From contig NZ_CP041696.1 of the NCBI RefSeq assembly GCF_007362955.1, positions 1,426,001-1,490,000 on the forward strand: a stretch of 64,000 nucleotides of DNA, given 5' to 3'. The stretch is from Lysinibacillus fusiformis (GTDB lineage: Bacteria > Bacillota > Bacilli > Bacillales_A > Planococcaceae). Numbering within the stretch: the first letter of the stretch is position 1; each line of letters opens with the position of its first letter. A program made the translations under genes and the position numbers. The notes under the pieces are model-generated. The model had not been told where the DNA came from. It did not search any database and worked only from the letters and a program-made list of their open reading frames with translations. Positions 1-8,282 of this stretch are shown piece by piece.

Positions 1-129
1 CGCTAAGAATTACGTTAAACCCTTTACAAATTTAGCAAAAATGGAGCCCTTCAAAAAAGTATGCTGAACTATAACAATGGTTTTCCTCTATAATAAATTT
101 CGATTCACTTTCTGGGGCAAATCGAGAGA

Positions 130-330
130 TGTATCGGAGCAACCAAATATTGGTCAAGGCGTGTGCTACTGCCAGCTTCATTGACATTACGTATTCGTCC
201 AGATAAATTGTCACAGGTCGAGATTATTTTATCCTTCGTTTCATTTACCCTCCCTACAGGATTTCGTACGCTTGCCCTCCTGAAGTTAACGTTTCATAAA
301 ATTGCACCTGTTGCTACATTTCAGTCACAG
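130..330. repeat. Degenerate dispersed repeat (family 3, copy A)
   Basis: This stretch shares blocks with 17140-17340: an 'AGGCGTGTGCT' block, then 'AGATAAATTGTCACAGG', then 'CCTTCGTT', in the same order and spacing. Short open frames on both strands cross it, but none has a ribosome binding site or a recognisable product. The rest of 1-674 holds no gene that I can support. It contains this repeat, a second repeat at 485-589 and a terminator. Confidence 0.5.
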
Positions 331-484
331 GATTTTTACCTTAATATCCAAAACGAGGCTGGGACATAACTTTAAATTTTAAGAAAGAGGAGCAACGTCG
401 TTATTAAATTTTTGCTATCTAAAAATGAAGAAAAATTTAGACGTTCTTCCTTTTGGAATCAATAAAATTCAGAAGAGAGTACTA

Positions 485-589
485 GTTGATGGTAGCGAAG
501 GCGGCGATTCCTGGGGGATTAGCGTGACGGCCTGAGACTACAGGCTCAGGCCACGCCCCCGGAAAGCGTCCGCCGTAGCGGACATCAAC
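485..589. repeat. Intergenic repeat (family 1, copy R1)
   Basis: The element is bounded by GTTGAT (485-490) and ATCAAC (584-589). Its inside reads GGCGGcGATTCCTgGgGG, then a CCTGAG/CTCAGG stem, then GGAAAGCGTCCGCCG. The same blocks recur in order at 41941-42067, and looser relatives occur at 10865-11005 and 17424-17545. Repeats of this type are common between genes in Bacillaceae genomes; their function is unknown. Confidence 0.7.
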
Positions 590-598
590 GCTTACAGC

Positions 599-640
599 AA
601 AAAAGTGTTAGATCGACAGCAGTCAATCTAACACTTTTTC
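599..640. terminator. Bidirectional terminator
   Basis: AAAAAGTGTTAGAT and ATCTAACACTTTTT form a perfect stem around a 13-nt loop, with A and T runs on both sides. It lies just downstream of the VanZ-like gene, which reads towards it. Confidence 0.8.
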
Positions 641-674
641 TCTTTTGTCTCAGTCTCATTTAAAAATCATAAAT

Positions 675-1262
675 TTAGTTATGGCTCTTCGGTATGATTA
701 ATAAGCATTTATAGGCTAAATAACCAACCCACGCACCAACTGTATTTAATATTAAATCGTCAATATCCGCTGAACCAACCGTAAAAATAAACTGTACAGT
801 TTCTACCATAAGGCTTGAGAAAAAACCTAAAATAATGATTATCCATGCTTTTCGAAATTTCTTCGACAGTAGCGGCAACAAAAAGCCCATCGGTGTAAAT
901 ATTAGTAAATTTCCAAGTAAATTGATTATAAGCAAGTCTAAATTAAAATACTGCGAGTAATTTATATAACGCAAAATTGTTTCAAACGGCACAAAATTTG
1001 TCGTTACTCGCCAACCACTATAATCAAACAAGCCTAACTCACCAAAAGAATAGTCGCCCTGAAAAAAAACGATAATAACATTCACTAGGCGATCAATCAC
1101 TAATTTATAAAATGCTATAAAAGAATAGACAATAAAAATTATCCAGCCGACAATCTTTACTTGCATATAATATGTATCAAACCACGATCGATAAGGTAAT
1201 GGTAGTTTGGTATCATCTTGGACATTCGATATATTATTTTTGGTCATGCCTTTACCACCCAC
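675..1262 (-). CDS. VanZ-like family membrane protein
   Basis: A 195-residue membrane protein with the VanZ-like layout: one N-terminal membrane segment (about residues 37-57) and three to four closely spaced segments in the second half. Between them is the typical '(V/I)PFETI' block (residues about 92-97, NFVPFETI), and 'LLGNLLIFTPMGFLLP' follows at about 115-130. VanZ gives low teicoplanin resistance in vanA clusters by an unknown mechanism; most chromosomal homologues are uncharacterised. There is no van gene nearby, so a resistance role is not implied. The start may be the internal Met at residue 6, because the first codons are not preceded by a clear ribosome binding site. The gene stands alone and is terminated at 599-640. 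Confidence 0.8.
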   Translation of the reverse strand: MGGKGMTKNNISNVQDDTKLPLPYRSWFDTYYMQVKIVGWIIFIVYSFIAFYKLVIDRLVNVIIVFFQGDYSFGELGLFDYSGWRVTTNFVPFETILRYINYSQYFNLDLLIINLLGNLLIFTPMGFLLPLLSKKFRKAWIIIILGFFSSLMVETVQFIFTVGSADIDDLILNTVGAWVGYLAYKCLLIIPKSHN

Positions 1263-1324
1263 TTCCTCTTATCCATCCCATATTTTAATATGTCTGCTCT
1301 GCCCATGCAAGGGGGTAAATATAG

Positions 1325-1360
1325 CAAAAAAATGCACCCCAGAATGAATATCTGGAGTGC
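1325..1360 (-). terminator. Terminator of the leucine-catabolism operon
   Basis: On the minus strand GCACTCCAGA pairs with TCTGGGGTGC (one G:U pair) around a 7-nt loop, followed by a run of seven T. It lies about 95 nt past the carboxyltransferase stop codon and closes the operon. Confidence 0.8.
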
Positions 1361-1455
1361 TTTCCTCTAGTGAAAGAATAATAATCACCTTGAACCTCTC
1401 ACGACTGAAGTCACGAGTGTTCTCGTCGAATCAATAAATTTTTTTCTTTCTGCCT

Positions 1456-2994
1456 TTATACAGGATTTACACCGTGCTTTCGTTGAGAGAACAATAAATA
1501 TTTAGACATATATAATTCTAAACGTGTCTCTAATGCCTTACGTAAATCATTCGGCTCTATGACATCATCAATAATAAGCTCTGATGCTAAACGATATATA
1601 TCAATTTCCTCTTGGTACTCTTTGCGTTTTTCTGCGATAAAGTTTGCCTGCTCTTCTTTTGGAAGTTCAGCAATTTTATTTGCGTACACTGCATTTACTG
1701 CTGCTTCAGGACCCATTACGGCAATTTGTGCGTTTGATAGAGCAATACAGCAATCAGGTTCAAATGCTGGACCCGCCATTGCATATAATCCTGCTCCGTA
1801 CGCCTTACGAACAATAACTGTTAACTTTGGTACAGTCGCTTCGCTCATAGCAAAGATCATTTTCGCACCATGACGAATAATACCTGCCTTTTCTACTTGT
1901 GTACCAATCATAAAGCCTGGTACATCTGCAAGGAAAATTAGTGGAATATTGAATGCGTCACATAATGAAATAAACTTCGCAGCTTTGTCAGCAGAATCGT
2001 GGAACAGTACACCGCCCTTTACACGAGGTTGGTTGGCTATAATACCGACTGATTGACCATTAATGCGTCCAAGCCCAGTAATTAATTCTGAAGCAAATAA
2101 TTTCTTTACTTCACAAAAAGAATCTTCATCAATTAGTCGATCAATTAATTGATACATATCAAAAGGAGAGTTTTGATTTTTTGGAATTAATTCTTCAATC
2201 GACTTTTCGAATGATGCTGGTGGTTTCGGCTCTTCTACTTTACTACGCTCCGCATAGTTATTCGGGAAATAGCTCAAATATTTGCGTGCATAGGCGATTG
2301 CTTCTTGCTCTGATTTTGCTAGTACATCCCCACAACCAGATACAGAACAATGCATCTTAGCACCGCCCATCGTTTCTAAATCCACTTTTTCCCCAATGAC
2401 CATTTCCGCCATACGTGGCGAGCCCAAGTACATAGAAGCATTGCCCTCAACCATCACTACGATGTCGCAAAATGCTGGGATATAAGCGCCTCCAGCTGCG
2501 GAAGGACCGAACAATAAGCAAATTTGTGGTATTTTACCTGAGAGCTTTACCTGATTATAAAAGATACGTCCTGCTCCTCGACGCCCTGGGAACATTTCTA
2601 ACTGATCAGTAATGCGCGCACCTGCCGAATCGACTAAATAGAGTAATGGACAGTTTAGTTTCTCAGCCGTCTCTTGAATACGAATCATTTTTTCTACAGT
2701 ACGTTTTCCCCAAGAGCCTGCTTTAATCGTGGAATCATTTGCCAAAATACAAACTGTGCGACCATGAATTTTACCGATACCTGTGACTACACCATCCGCT
2801 GGTAAATCACCAGCTAAACAGTTAGCAAACAAGCCATCTTCTGATTGAAGACCATCATCTAATAATAGTTCGAGTCGCTCACGTACGAATAACTTACCTT
2901 GTTGTGCATTTTTTTCGTGATATTTCGGCAGTCCCCCTGCTAAAATTTGTTCCTTCATTGTATTTGTCGTATTTTCTGTCGATACATTGCTCAT
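1456..2994 (-). CDS. yngE: Acyl-CoA carboxylase carboxyltransferase subunit (methylcrotonyl-CoA carboxylase beta type)
   Basis: This is the biotin-dependent carboxyltransferase subunit that moves CO2 from carboxybiotin to an acyl-CoA. Its place in the operon points to 3-methylcrotonyl-CoA in leucine breakdown. The 512-residue product has the two crotonase-like halves of the family. The first has 'GPSAAGGAY' at about 163-171 (oxyanion and acyl-CoA site); the second has 'ADVPGFMIG' at about 357-365. I start at the Met at 2994 because AAGGAGGA sits 7 nt upstream (3002-3009). An upstream in-frame Met at 3021 would put that Shine-Dalgarno inside the gene. It is the last gene of a unit whose order matches B. 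subtilis yngJ-I-HA-HB-G-F-E. Propionyl-CoA carboxylase activity cannot be excluded from sequence alone. Confidence 0.93.
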   Translation of the reverse strand: MSNVSTENTTNTMKEQILAGGLPKYHEKNAQQGKLFVRERLELLLDDGLQSEDGLFANCLAGDLPADGVVTGIGKIHGRTVCILANDSTIKAGSWGKRTVEKMIRIQETAEKLNCPLLYLVDSAGARITDQLEMFPGRRGAGRIFYNQVKLSGKIPQICLLFGPSAAGGAYIPAFCDIVVMVEGNASMYLGSPRMAEMVIGEKVDLETMGGAKMHCSVSGCGDVLAKSEQEAIAYARKYLSYFPNNYAERSKVEEPKPPASFEKSIEELIPKNQNSPFDMYQLIDRLIDEDSFCEVKKLFASELITGLGRINGQSVGIIANQPRVKGGVLFHDSADKAAKFISLCDAFNIPLIFLADVPGFMIGTQVEKAGIIRHGAKMIFAMSEATVPKLTVIVRKAYGAGLYAMAGPAFEPDCCIALSNAQIAVMGPEAAVNAVYANKIAELPKEEQANFIAEKRKEYQEEIDIYRLASELIIDDVIEPNDLRKALETRLELYMSKYLLFSQRKHGVNPV

Positions 2995-3080
2995 GTTCAA
3001 TTCCTCCTTTTGCCCAATCAATTACGCCTTATGTCACCACCAGAAAGATGGGATACTACCATTACCGAAATCAAAGTAAA

Positions 3081-3863
3081 TTACTGTCCCAAGTAATGTG
3101 GCGAACGCTTTTCTTGGAAAGCCAGCAATCCTTCCAAACGGTCCTCCGTTGGAATAAGGGCACTATATGCAAGAGATTCAATTTTCAAGCCGGTTGCTAG
3201 ATCTACTTCAATACCTTGATTTATAGCAATTTTCGCCTGCACAAGAGATAGCGGCGCATTTTTCGTCATTTCGAGTGCGAGATGCTGTGCCTCTTCCTGT
3301 AGCTCATTACCGTCAAACACATACTCTACAATGCCGTAGTCCTTTGCTTCCACTGCATTTAATCGTCGTGCCGTATAAATTAATTCCTTCGCTTTTCCAA
3401 TGCCAATGAGTCGCGGTAAACGTTGTGTGCCACCTGCTCCGGGAATTATACCTAGCGATGTTTCAGTAAGTCCTAATTTTGTATGGACCGCTGCAACACG
3501 TAAATCACAAGCAAGAGCCAGTTCAAGCCCACCACCAAATGCAACACCATTTAACACAGCAATCACTGGTTGTGCCAATGCTTCTACTTTGGCAACTGTC
3601 ACACCAATCAAGTGCACAATTTGTTTTACTTGGCGATCAGACATGCCTTTTCGCTCTTTTAAATCTGCCCCAGCACAAAATGCCTTTTCGCCTGCCCCCG
3701 TTAGCAATACAACACGCACTGTCGGGTCTCCGTTTACTTTATCAAGAGTAGCTCCAAGTTCATTCAATAACTGCACAGACATTGCATTTGCTGCTTCAGG
3801 TCTCGATAACGTGATGAGTCCTATATTACCTGCTAACAATTCAAAACGAACAAGTTGTGTCAT
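3081..3863 (-). CDS. yngF: Enoyl-CoA hydratase (probable methylglutaconyl-CoA hydratase)
   Basis: A 260-residue crotonase-fold hydratase. Family landmarks are 'FCAGADLKE' at 62-70, 'NGVAFGGGLELAL' at 105-117 and 'ETSLGIIPGAGGTQRL' at 134-149. Glu114 and Glu134 match the catalytic glutamate pair of enoyl-CoA hydratases. In this operon the expected reaction is hydration of 3-methylglutaconyl-CoA to HMG-CoA, the step between the carboxylase and HMG-CoA lyase. The start overlaps the stop of the HMG-CoA lyase gene by four bases (ATGA, 3860-3863), so translation is probably coupled. A GGGAGTG ribosome site lies in the end of the upstream gene. Substrate is inferred from context. Confidence 0.92.
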   Translation of the reverse strand: MTQLVRFELLAGNIGLITLSRPEAANAMSVQLLNELGATLDKVNGDPTVRVVLLTGAGEKAFCAGADLKERKGMSDRQVKQIVHLIGVTVAKVEALAQPVIAVLNGVAFGGGLELALACDLRVAAVHTKLGLTETSLGIIPGAGGTQRLPRLIGIGKAKELIYTARRLNAVEAKDYGIVEYVFDGNELQEEAQHLALEMTKNAPLSLVQAKIAINQGIEVDLATGLKIESLAYSALIPTEDRLEGLLAFQEKRSPHYLGQ

Positions 3864-4777
3864 AGAACATTAGCACTCCCTTCATTGCGAACAATTGCCA
3901 TTTGTTTAGACGCCACTGTTTTCCCTAGTTTTTGCTCTATAAAATGTGCTGCTTCTAGCAATGATTTCATGTCAATTCCTGTTTCTATACCCATCCCATC
4001 TAATAGATACAGCAAATCTTCTGTGGCAACATTGCCTGATGCCCCTTTTGCATAAGGACATCCTCCTAGACCACCTAGTGCACTATCAAATTTTGTCATC
4101 CCCATTTCTAAGGATTTCATGATATTCGCAAGTGCTGTACCACGCGTATCGTGAAAATGCATCGCAAATTTTTCTGTTGGATACCTTTTTAAAAGCTCTT
4201 CTAATAGAGACTCTACCTGTGTTGGCACACCAACGCCGATTGTATCGCCTAGCGAAATTTCATCAACGCCCATTTCTAGTAATTTATCTGTTACGCGTAA
4301 AACCTTTTCTGGCTGTATGTAGCCTTCATATGGGCAACCGATTACCGTCGAAATATAACCACGCACGTTTTTGTTCTCTGACTTTGCCCCTGTTACGACT
4401 TCCTGTAATATAGGAAATGTTTCAGCAATCGTTTTATTAATATTATTTTGATTATGGCTTTCACTTGCAGACATAAAGACGTTCACTTCATCAACATTCG
4501 CCTGTAATGCACGTTCTAAGCCACGCATATTCGGAACGAGCGCTGCATATGTGATATCTTTTTCTCGCTTGATGGCTTGCAGTACCTCCACCGCATCCGC
4601 CAACTGAGGAATCCATTTTGGATGGACAAACGATGTTACCTCAATATAATTTAGTCCCGTCTGACTAAGTAAATTCACTAGTTGTATTTTATCTGCCGTA
4701 GCAATGTGAATTTTTTCATTTTGCAAACCATCACGGGGGCCAACTTCTTTTAACGTTACATGCTTTGGTAGATGCAT
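3860..4777 (-). CDS. yngG: Hydroxymethylglutaryl-CoA lyase
   Basis: This enzyme splits HMG-CoA into acetoacetate and acetyl-CoA, the last step of leucine degradation. The 305-residue TIM-barrel protein shows 'GPRDGLQ' at 13-19 (catalytic Arg15, metal-ligand Asp16), 'MHFHD' at 206-210 (metal-binding His207 and His209) and the family signature 'GLGGCPYAKGASGN' at 236-249 with catalytic Cys240. All key residues are present. It sits 12 nt downstream of the biotin carrier gene and overlaps the hydratase gene by 4 nt, so all three are almost certainly cotranscribed. Confidence 0.96.
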   Translation of the reverse strand: MHLPKHVTLKEVGPRDGLQNEKIHIATADKIQLVNLLSQTGLNYIEVTSFVHPKWIPQLADAVEVLQAIKREKDITYAALVPNMRGLERALQANVDEVNVFMSASESHNQNNINKTIAETFPILQEVVTGAKSENKNVRGYISTVIGCPYEGYIQPEKVLRVTDKLLEMGVDEISLGDTIGVGVPTQVESLLEELLKRYPTEKFAMHFHDTRGTALANIMKSLEMGMTKFDSALGGLGGCPYAKGASGNVATEDLLYLLDGMGIETGIDMKSLLEAAHFIEQKLGKTVASKQMAIVRNEGSANVL

Positions 4778-4789
4778 ATAGATGCCTCC

Positions 4790-5002
4790 TTACTCGATTT
4801 CTAAAATATCGTCATCTACGTTAATGAAATCTCCCTCATTGGCAATGATTTTTGTCACAACGCCGTCTTCCTCTGCAGCAATAGGAATCTCCATTTTCAT
4901 TGACTCTAAAATTACTACGTCCTGTCCTGCTGTCACTTTCTCGCCTTCTGCTACAACGATTTTCCATACTGTTCCTGCCATACTCGCTTTAACCATTGCC
5001 AT
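4790..5002 (-). CDS. yngHB: Biotin/lipoyl attachment protein (biotin carboxyl carrier)
   Basis: A very small, single-domain biotin carrier of 70 residues. The biotinylation motif 'ESMKME' lies at 33-38 with the acceptor Lys36, and the C-terminal half gives the matching lipoyl-domain hairpin. It carries carboxybiotin between the biotin carboxylase and the carboxyltransferase encoded on either side. GGAGG at 5011-5015 places the start at one of two adjacent ATGs (5005 or 5002); 5002 gives 8-nt spacing. A longer frame from a TTG at 5017 overlaps the ribosome site itself and is unlikely. Unlike the rest of the operon, this gene is separated from its upstream neighbour by about 240 nt. Confidence 0.93.
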   Translation of the reverse strand: MAMVKASMAGTVWKIVVAEGEKVTAGQDVVILESMKMEIPIAAEEDGVVTKIIANEGDFINVDDDILEIE

Positions 5003-5243
5003 CATAAATCCCTCCAAATAGTTGATAGTAAACGGGATACCCTAGATTCAATCGGGGCTGTTCTCCATTTTTTCGTTTCAGCTTTGCATGCATTCGCGCT
5101 GCCGCACACATCCATGATGCTCTGCCCTGCAGTTAATCTTCATGTAGATGCGGCATTCGGCACAAATGCTGTAAAGGAAACACTAATATATTTTTATGCT
5201 GTTAAAACTTGTTTCGTTATTTCTGGCGTACATTCAAGCATAC
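5003..5243. other. Unexplained spacer inside the catabolic operon
   Basis: A gap of about 240 nt separates the biotin carboxylase and biotin carrier genes, while the other gaps between the enzyme genes are 12-87 nt. I see no gene, strong hairpin or terminator in it. A plus-strand open frame (5084-5293) lacks a ribosome binding site and matches nothing I know. An internal promoter or processing site is possible but not visible. Confidence 0.5.
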
Positions 5244-6602
5244 TTATTTTGTTTCTGTTAACTGTGGTAAATAATATTCCTCAACGAACTTAGTCGTTGT
5301 ATGTCCTTTTAAAAACTGCTCATGAGTTACAGTTTTTAAAAGCATCGAAATATTGGTTTGAATACCTTCTACTTTGTATGACTTAAGGGCTTGGATTAGT
5401 CGCTCACATGCAATCGCGCGCGTATCACCCCATACGACTAATTTACTTATCATTGGATCATAAAACGGTGTCACCGTTGAGCCAGTTTCTACTCCGCATT
5501 CATGACGAATACCTTCTCCAGTAGGTAATTCTAGAGCTGTAATCACACCTGGGGACGGAAAGAATGTCGTTGGATTTTCTGCATAAATTCGTACTTCTAT
5601 CGCATGCCCCTGTTTTTGAATGCTATCACGTGTAAATGTTAATGGCTGTTGAGCCGCCACTTTTAATTGTTCCTCAACAAGGTCTAGTTTCGTGATTTCT
5701 TCTGTCACAGGATGTTCAACTTGTAAGCGTGTATTCATCTCTAAAAAATAGAAATTTTGCTCTGCATCTACTAGGTATTCAATCGTTCCAGCATTCACAT
5801 AACCGATATGTTTGACTGCCTGAATAGAAGCATCTAACATTCGTAACCGCGTTTCTTCTGTGATGAATGGAGATGGTGCCTCCTCCACTACTTTTTGATT
5901 ACGCCGTTGAATCGAGCACTCACGTTCAAATAACGGGACAACATTGCCAGCATGATCAGCGATAATTTGCACTTCTACATGATGGGGATTAGCGATAAAT
6001 CGTTCCATATACATCGTGCCATCACCAAAAAATGATTGTGCACGTTTTTGGTTACCTTCAAAGGCTTTCGCTAACTCCTCGTCATTTTCCACGAGCTGCA
6101 TACCAATGCCACCACCCCCAGCAGAAGCTTTCAACATAATGGGATATCCTAGACGGGAAGCGATTTCAATAGCTTCAGCACTATCCCTCACTGCTGTTTC
6201 TACACCTTCTACAATCGGTACACCTGCAGCTTTCATGGTCTTTCTAGCTTCTAATTTACTGCCCATTGATGCAATAACATCGGCGCTCGGTCCAATAAAG
6301 ACTAAACCTTCTTCCGTACAGCGCCTAGCGAAATTAGCGTTTTCCGATAATAAGCCGTAACCAGGATGGATTGCATCAGCACCGCTTTCCTTTGCCACTT
6401 CAAGAATCCGCTCCATATTTAAATAACTTTGTGCAACAGGTGGTTTTCCGATACAATATGCTTCGTCGGCCTCTCTAACATGTAAGGCTTCAGCGTCAGC
6501 CTCAGAATAAACAGCGATAGTATGAATTTTCAGTCGTTTACACGTTCTAATAATGCGCCTAGCTATTTCACCACGATTGGCAATTAAAATTTTCTCGAAC
6601 AT
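5244..6602 (-). CDS. yngHA: Biotin carboxylase subunit of acyl-CoA carboxylase
   Basis: An ATP-grasp enzyme of 452 residues that carboxylates biotin with ATP and bicarbonate. Landmarks are the N-terminal 'IANRGEIARRI' at 7-17, the glycine-rich ATP loop 'KASAGGGGIGM' at 158-168, 'HVEVQI' at 208-213, 'RECSIQRRNQKVVEE' at 227-241 and 'EMNTRLQVEHPVTE' at 288-301. The length is that of a stand-alone biotin carboxylase with no fused carrier domain, which fits the separate 70-residue carrier gene downstream. It starts with ATG after an AGGGGGACAGGA ribosome site, 14 nt behind the acyl-CoA synthetase gene. It could be read as accC, but its neighbours assign it to the methylcrotonyl-CoA carboxylase complex. 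Confidence 0.93.
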   Translation of the reverse strand: MFEKILIANRGEIARRIIRTCKRLKIHTIAVYSEADAEALHVREADEAYCIGKPPVAQSYLNMERILEVAKESGADAIHPGYGLLSENANFARRCTEEGLVFIGPSADVIASMGSKLEARKTMKAAGVPIVEGVETAVRDSAEAIEIASRLGYPIMLKASAGGGGIGMQLVENDEELAKAFEGNQKRAQSFFGDGTMYMERFIANPHHVEVQIIADHAGNVVPLFERECSIQRRNQKVVEEAPSPFITEETRLRMLDASIQAVKHIGYVNAGTIEYLVDAEQNFYFLEMNTRLQVEHPVTEEITKLDLVEEQLKVAAQQPLTFTRDSIQKQGHAIEVRIYAENPTTFFPSPGVITALELPTGEGIRHECGVETGSTVTPFYDPMISKLVVWGDTRAIACERLIQALKSYKVEGIQTNISMLLKTVTHEQFLKGHTTTKFVEEYYLPQLTETK

Positions 6603-6616
6603 TTCCTGTCCCCCTC

Positions 6617-8251
6617 TTACTTTACCGTCGCAGCAAAGTCTTCACGTAATTTAAATTTCTGAACTTTTCCAGATGCCGTCATTGGATAGCTCTCGATAAA
6701 GAAAATATACTTTGGAATTTTATGTCTTGAAATTTTATCTCTGCAAAAATCTCGAATTTCTTCTTCCGTTATCTGTTCACCTTCTTTTAAAATAATCCAG
6801 GCTGCGGCTTCCTCTCCATAAACTGGATCTGGAACACCCGCAACTTGCACATCAGAAATTTTTGGATGCGTGTAAAGAAATTCCTCAATTTCTCGTGGAT
6901 ATAAATTTTCGCCACCACGGATAATCATATCCTTCAAACGACCGGTTACTCGTATATAACCTGCTTCGTCCTTCGTCGCCAAATCTCCTGTGTGAAGCCA
7001 TCCATCTTGATCGATAGCAACTTTAGTCTCTTCAGGATTTTTGTAATATCCTTTCATCACATGATATCCTCTTGTACATAGTTCACCTTGCTCATTTGGA
7101 GCCGCTTCCTCATCTGTACCAGGAACCACGATTTTTACTTCTAGACTTGGTAATGCACGGCCAACGGTCTCTACTTTTAAATCGAAAGGATCATCAGCTC
7201 TCGTTTGTGTAATAACTGGAGAAGATTCGGTTTGTCCATAGCAGATAGTCACATCTGTCATACCCATTTTGTCGATAACAGCTTTCATCACTTCGATTGG
7301 ACAGTTAGAACCCGCCATTACACCTGTACGTAATGATGATAACTCATATGACGAAAAATTCGGTAAATTCAATTCACTAATAAACATTGTTGGTACACCA
7401 TGTAACGCTGTACATTTTTCTTGCTCAACTGTTCGTAACACTTCCGCAGGTGAGAATTCCTGCACTGGTACCATTGTTCCTCCACTTGTGGTAATCGCTA
7501 AAGTACCAATGACACAACCGAAGCAATGGAAAAAAGGAACAGGTATACATAAACGATCCTCGTATGTTAATCGCATGCATTCAGCAATATTTAATGCATT
7601 ATTCACTAAGTTATAATGTGTTAACATGACACCCTTTGGAAAACCAGTAGTCCCCGACGTATATTGAATATTAATGACATCATCATAATGTAGCAATTGC
7701 TGTCTTTGTTCTAACAGTTCCTCCGTTACTTGTTCTGCCGCGGTTAATACATCTGACCAATTGAGCACACCTGGATATTTCGTGTTACCGATTAAAATAA
7801 CATTTTTCAATAAAGGTAGACGCCTCGATTGCAAATTACCTGGTTCACAATGTTCTAGCTCCGGACATAACTCTTGTAGTGTATTCATAAAAGAATGGTC
7901 TCGAAAATTTTCAATTAAAATAATCGTTTTTGCATCTGATTGCTTTAATAAGTACTCTAATTCATGCGCACGATAATTTGTGTTTACAGTGACGATTGGT
8001 GCACCCATTTTCCCTGTACCAAACTGCAACTGCACCCATTCTGGTACATTTGTCGTCCACACAGCAATATGATCTCCTTTTTCAATTCCAAGAGACATTA
8101 ACCCTCTAGCAACTAAACGACTTTGGTGATTGAGCTCCTCATAAGTCATTCGCAAATCTCTATCTGCATACACAAGCGCTTCACGTTTAGGATACTTTTC
8201 AGTTTGTTCATCCAGCAACTGACCAATGGTTTGATACACAAGCTCTGCCAT
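6617..8251 (-). CDS. yngI: AMP-forming acyl-CoA synthetase
   Basis: A 544-residue member of the adenylate-forming (ANL) family that activates a carboxylic acid with ATP and CoA. The phosphate-binding loop 'YTSGTTGFPKG' is at 197-207. 'YGQTESSP', 'TGDL' and the hinge 'GRLKDMIIRGGENLYP' follow in order. The C-terminal catalytic lysine lies in 'TASGKVQKFKL' near residue 530. In the operon it may feed acetoacetate or branched fatty acids into CoA metabolism; the substrate cannot be told from sequence. It starts at ATG with an AGGAGG-like site, 31 nt behind the dehydrogenase gene. Confidence 0.93.
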   Translation of the reverse strand: MAELVYQTIGQLLDEQTEKYPKREALVYADRDLRMTYEELNHQSRLVARGLMSLGIEKGDHIAVWTTNVPEWVQLQFGTGKMGAPIVTVNTNYRAHELEYLLKQSDAKTIILIENFRDHSFMNTLQELCPELEHCEPGNLQSRRLPLLKNVILIGNTKYPGVLNWSDVLTAAEQVTEELLEQRQQLLHYDDVINIQYTSGTTGFPKGVMLTHYNLVNNALNIAECMRLTYEDRLCIPVPFFHCFGCVIGTLAITTSGGTMVPVQEFSPAEVLRTVEQEKCTALHGVPTMFISELNLPNFSSYELSSLRTGVMAGSNCPIEVMKAVIDKMGMTDVTICYGQTESSPVITQTRADDPFDLKVETVGRALPSLEVKIVVPGTDEEAAPNEQGELCTRGYHVMKGYYKNPEETKVAIDQDGWLHTGDLATKDEAGYIRVTGRLKDMIIRGGENLYPREIEEFLYTHPKISDVQVAGVPDPVYGEEAAAWIILKEGEQITEEEIRDFCRDKISRHKIPKYIFFIESYPMTASGKVQKFKLREDFAATVK

Positions 8252-8282
8252 GAAAATCCTCCTTATATGTGCTATTTACTTA

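Noticed and set aside
32-369. Open frames of 60 and 68 codons on opposite strands at the left edge
   Set aside because: They lie in a degenerate repeat, have no ribosome sites and no recognisable protein sequence.
675-1262. VanZ-like protein as an antibiotic resistance gene
   Set aside because: No other van genes are present and most VanZ-like proteins are unrelated to glycopeptide resistance.
3400-3873. Long plus-strand frames opposite the hydratase gene
   Set aside because: Shadow frames of a well-supported conserved gene; no ribosome site or family match.
5084-5293. Plus-strand frame of 69 codons in the operon spacer
   Set aside because: No ribosome binding site, antisense to the operon, overlaps the end of the biotin carboxylase gene and matches no known protein.
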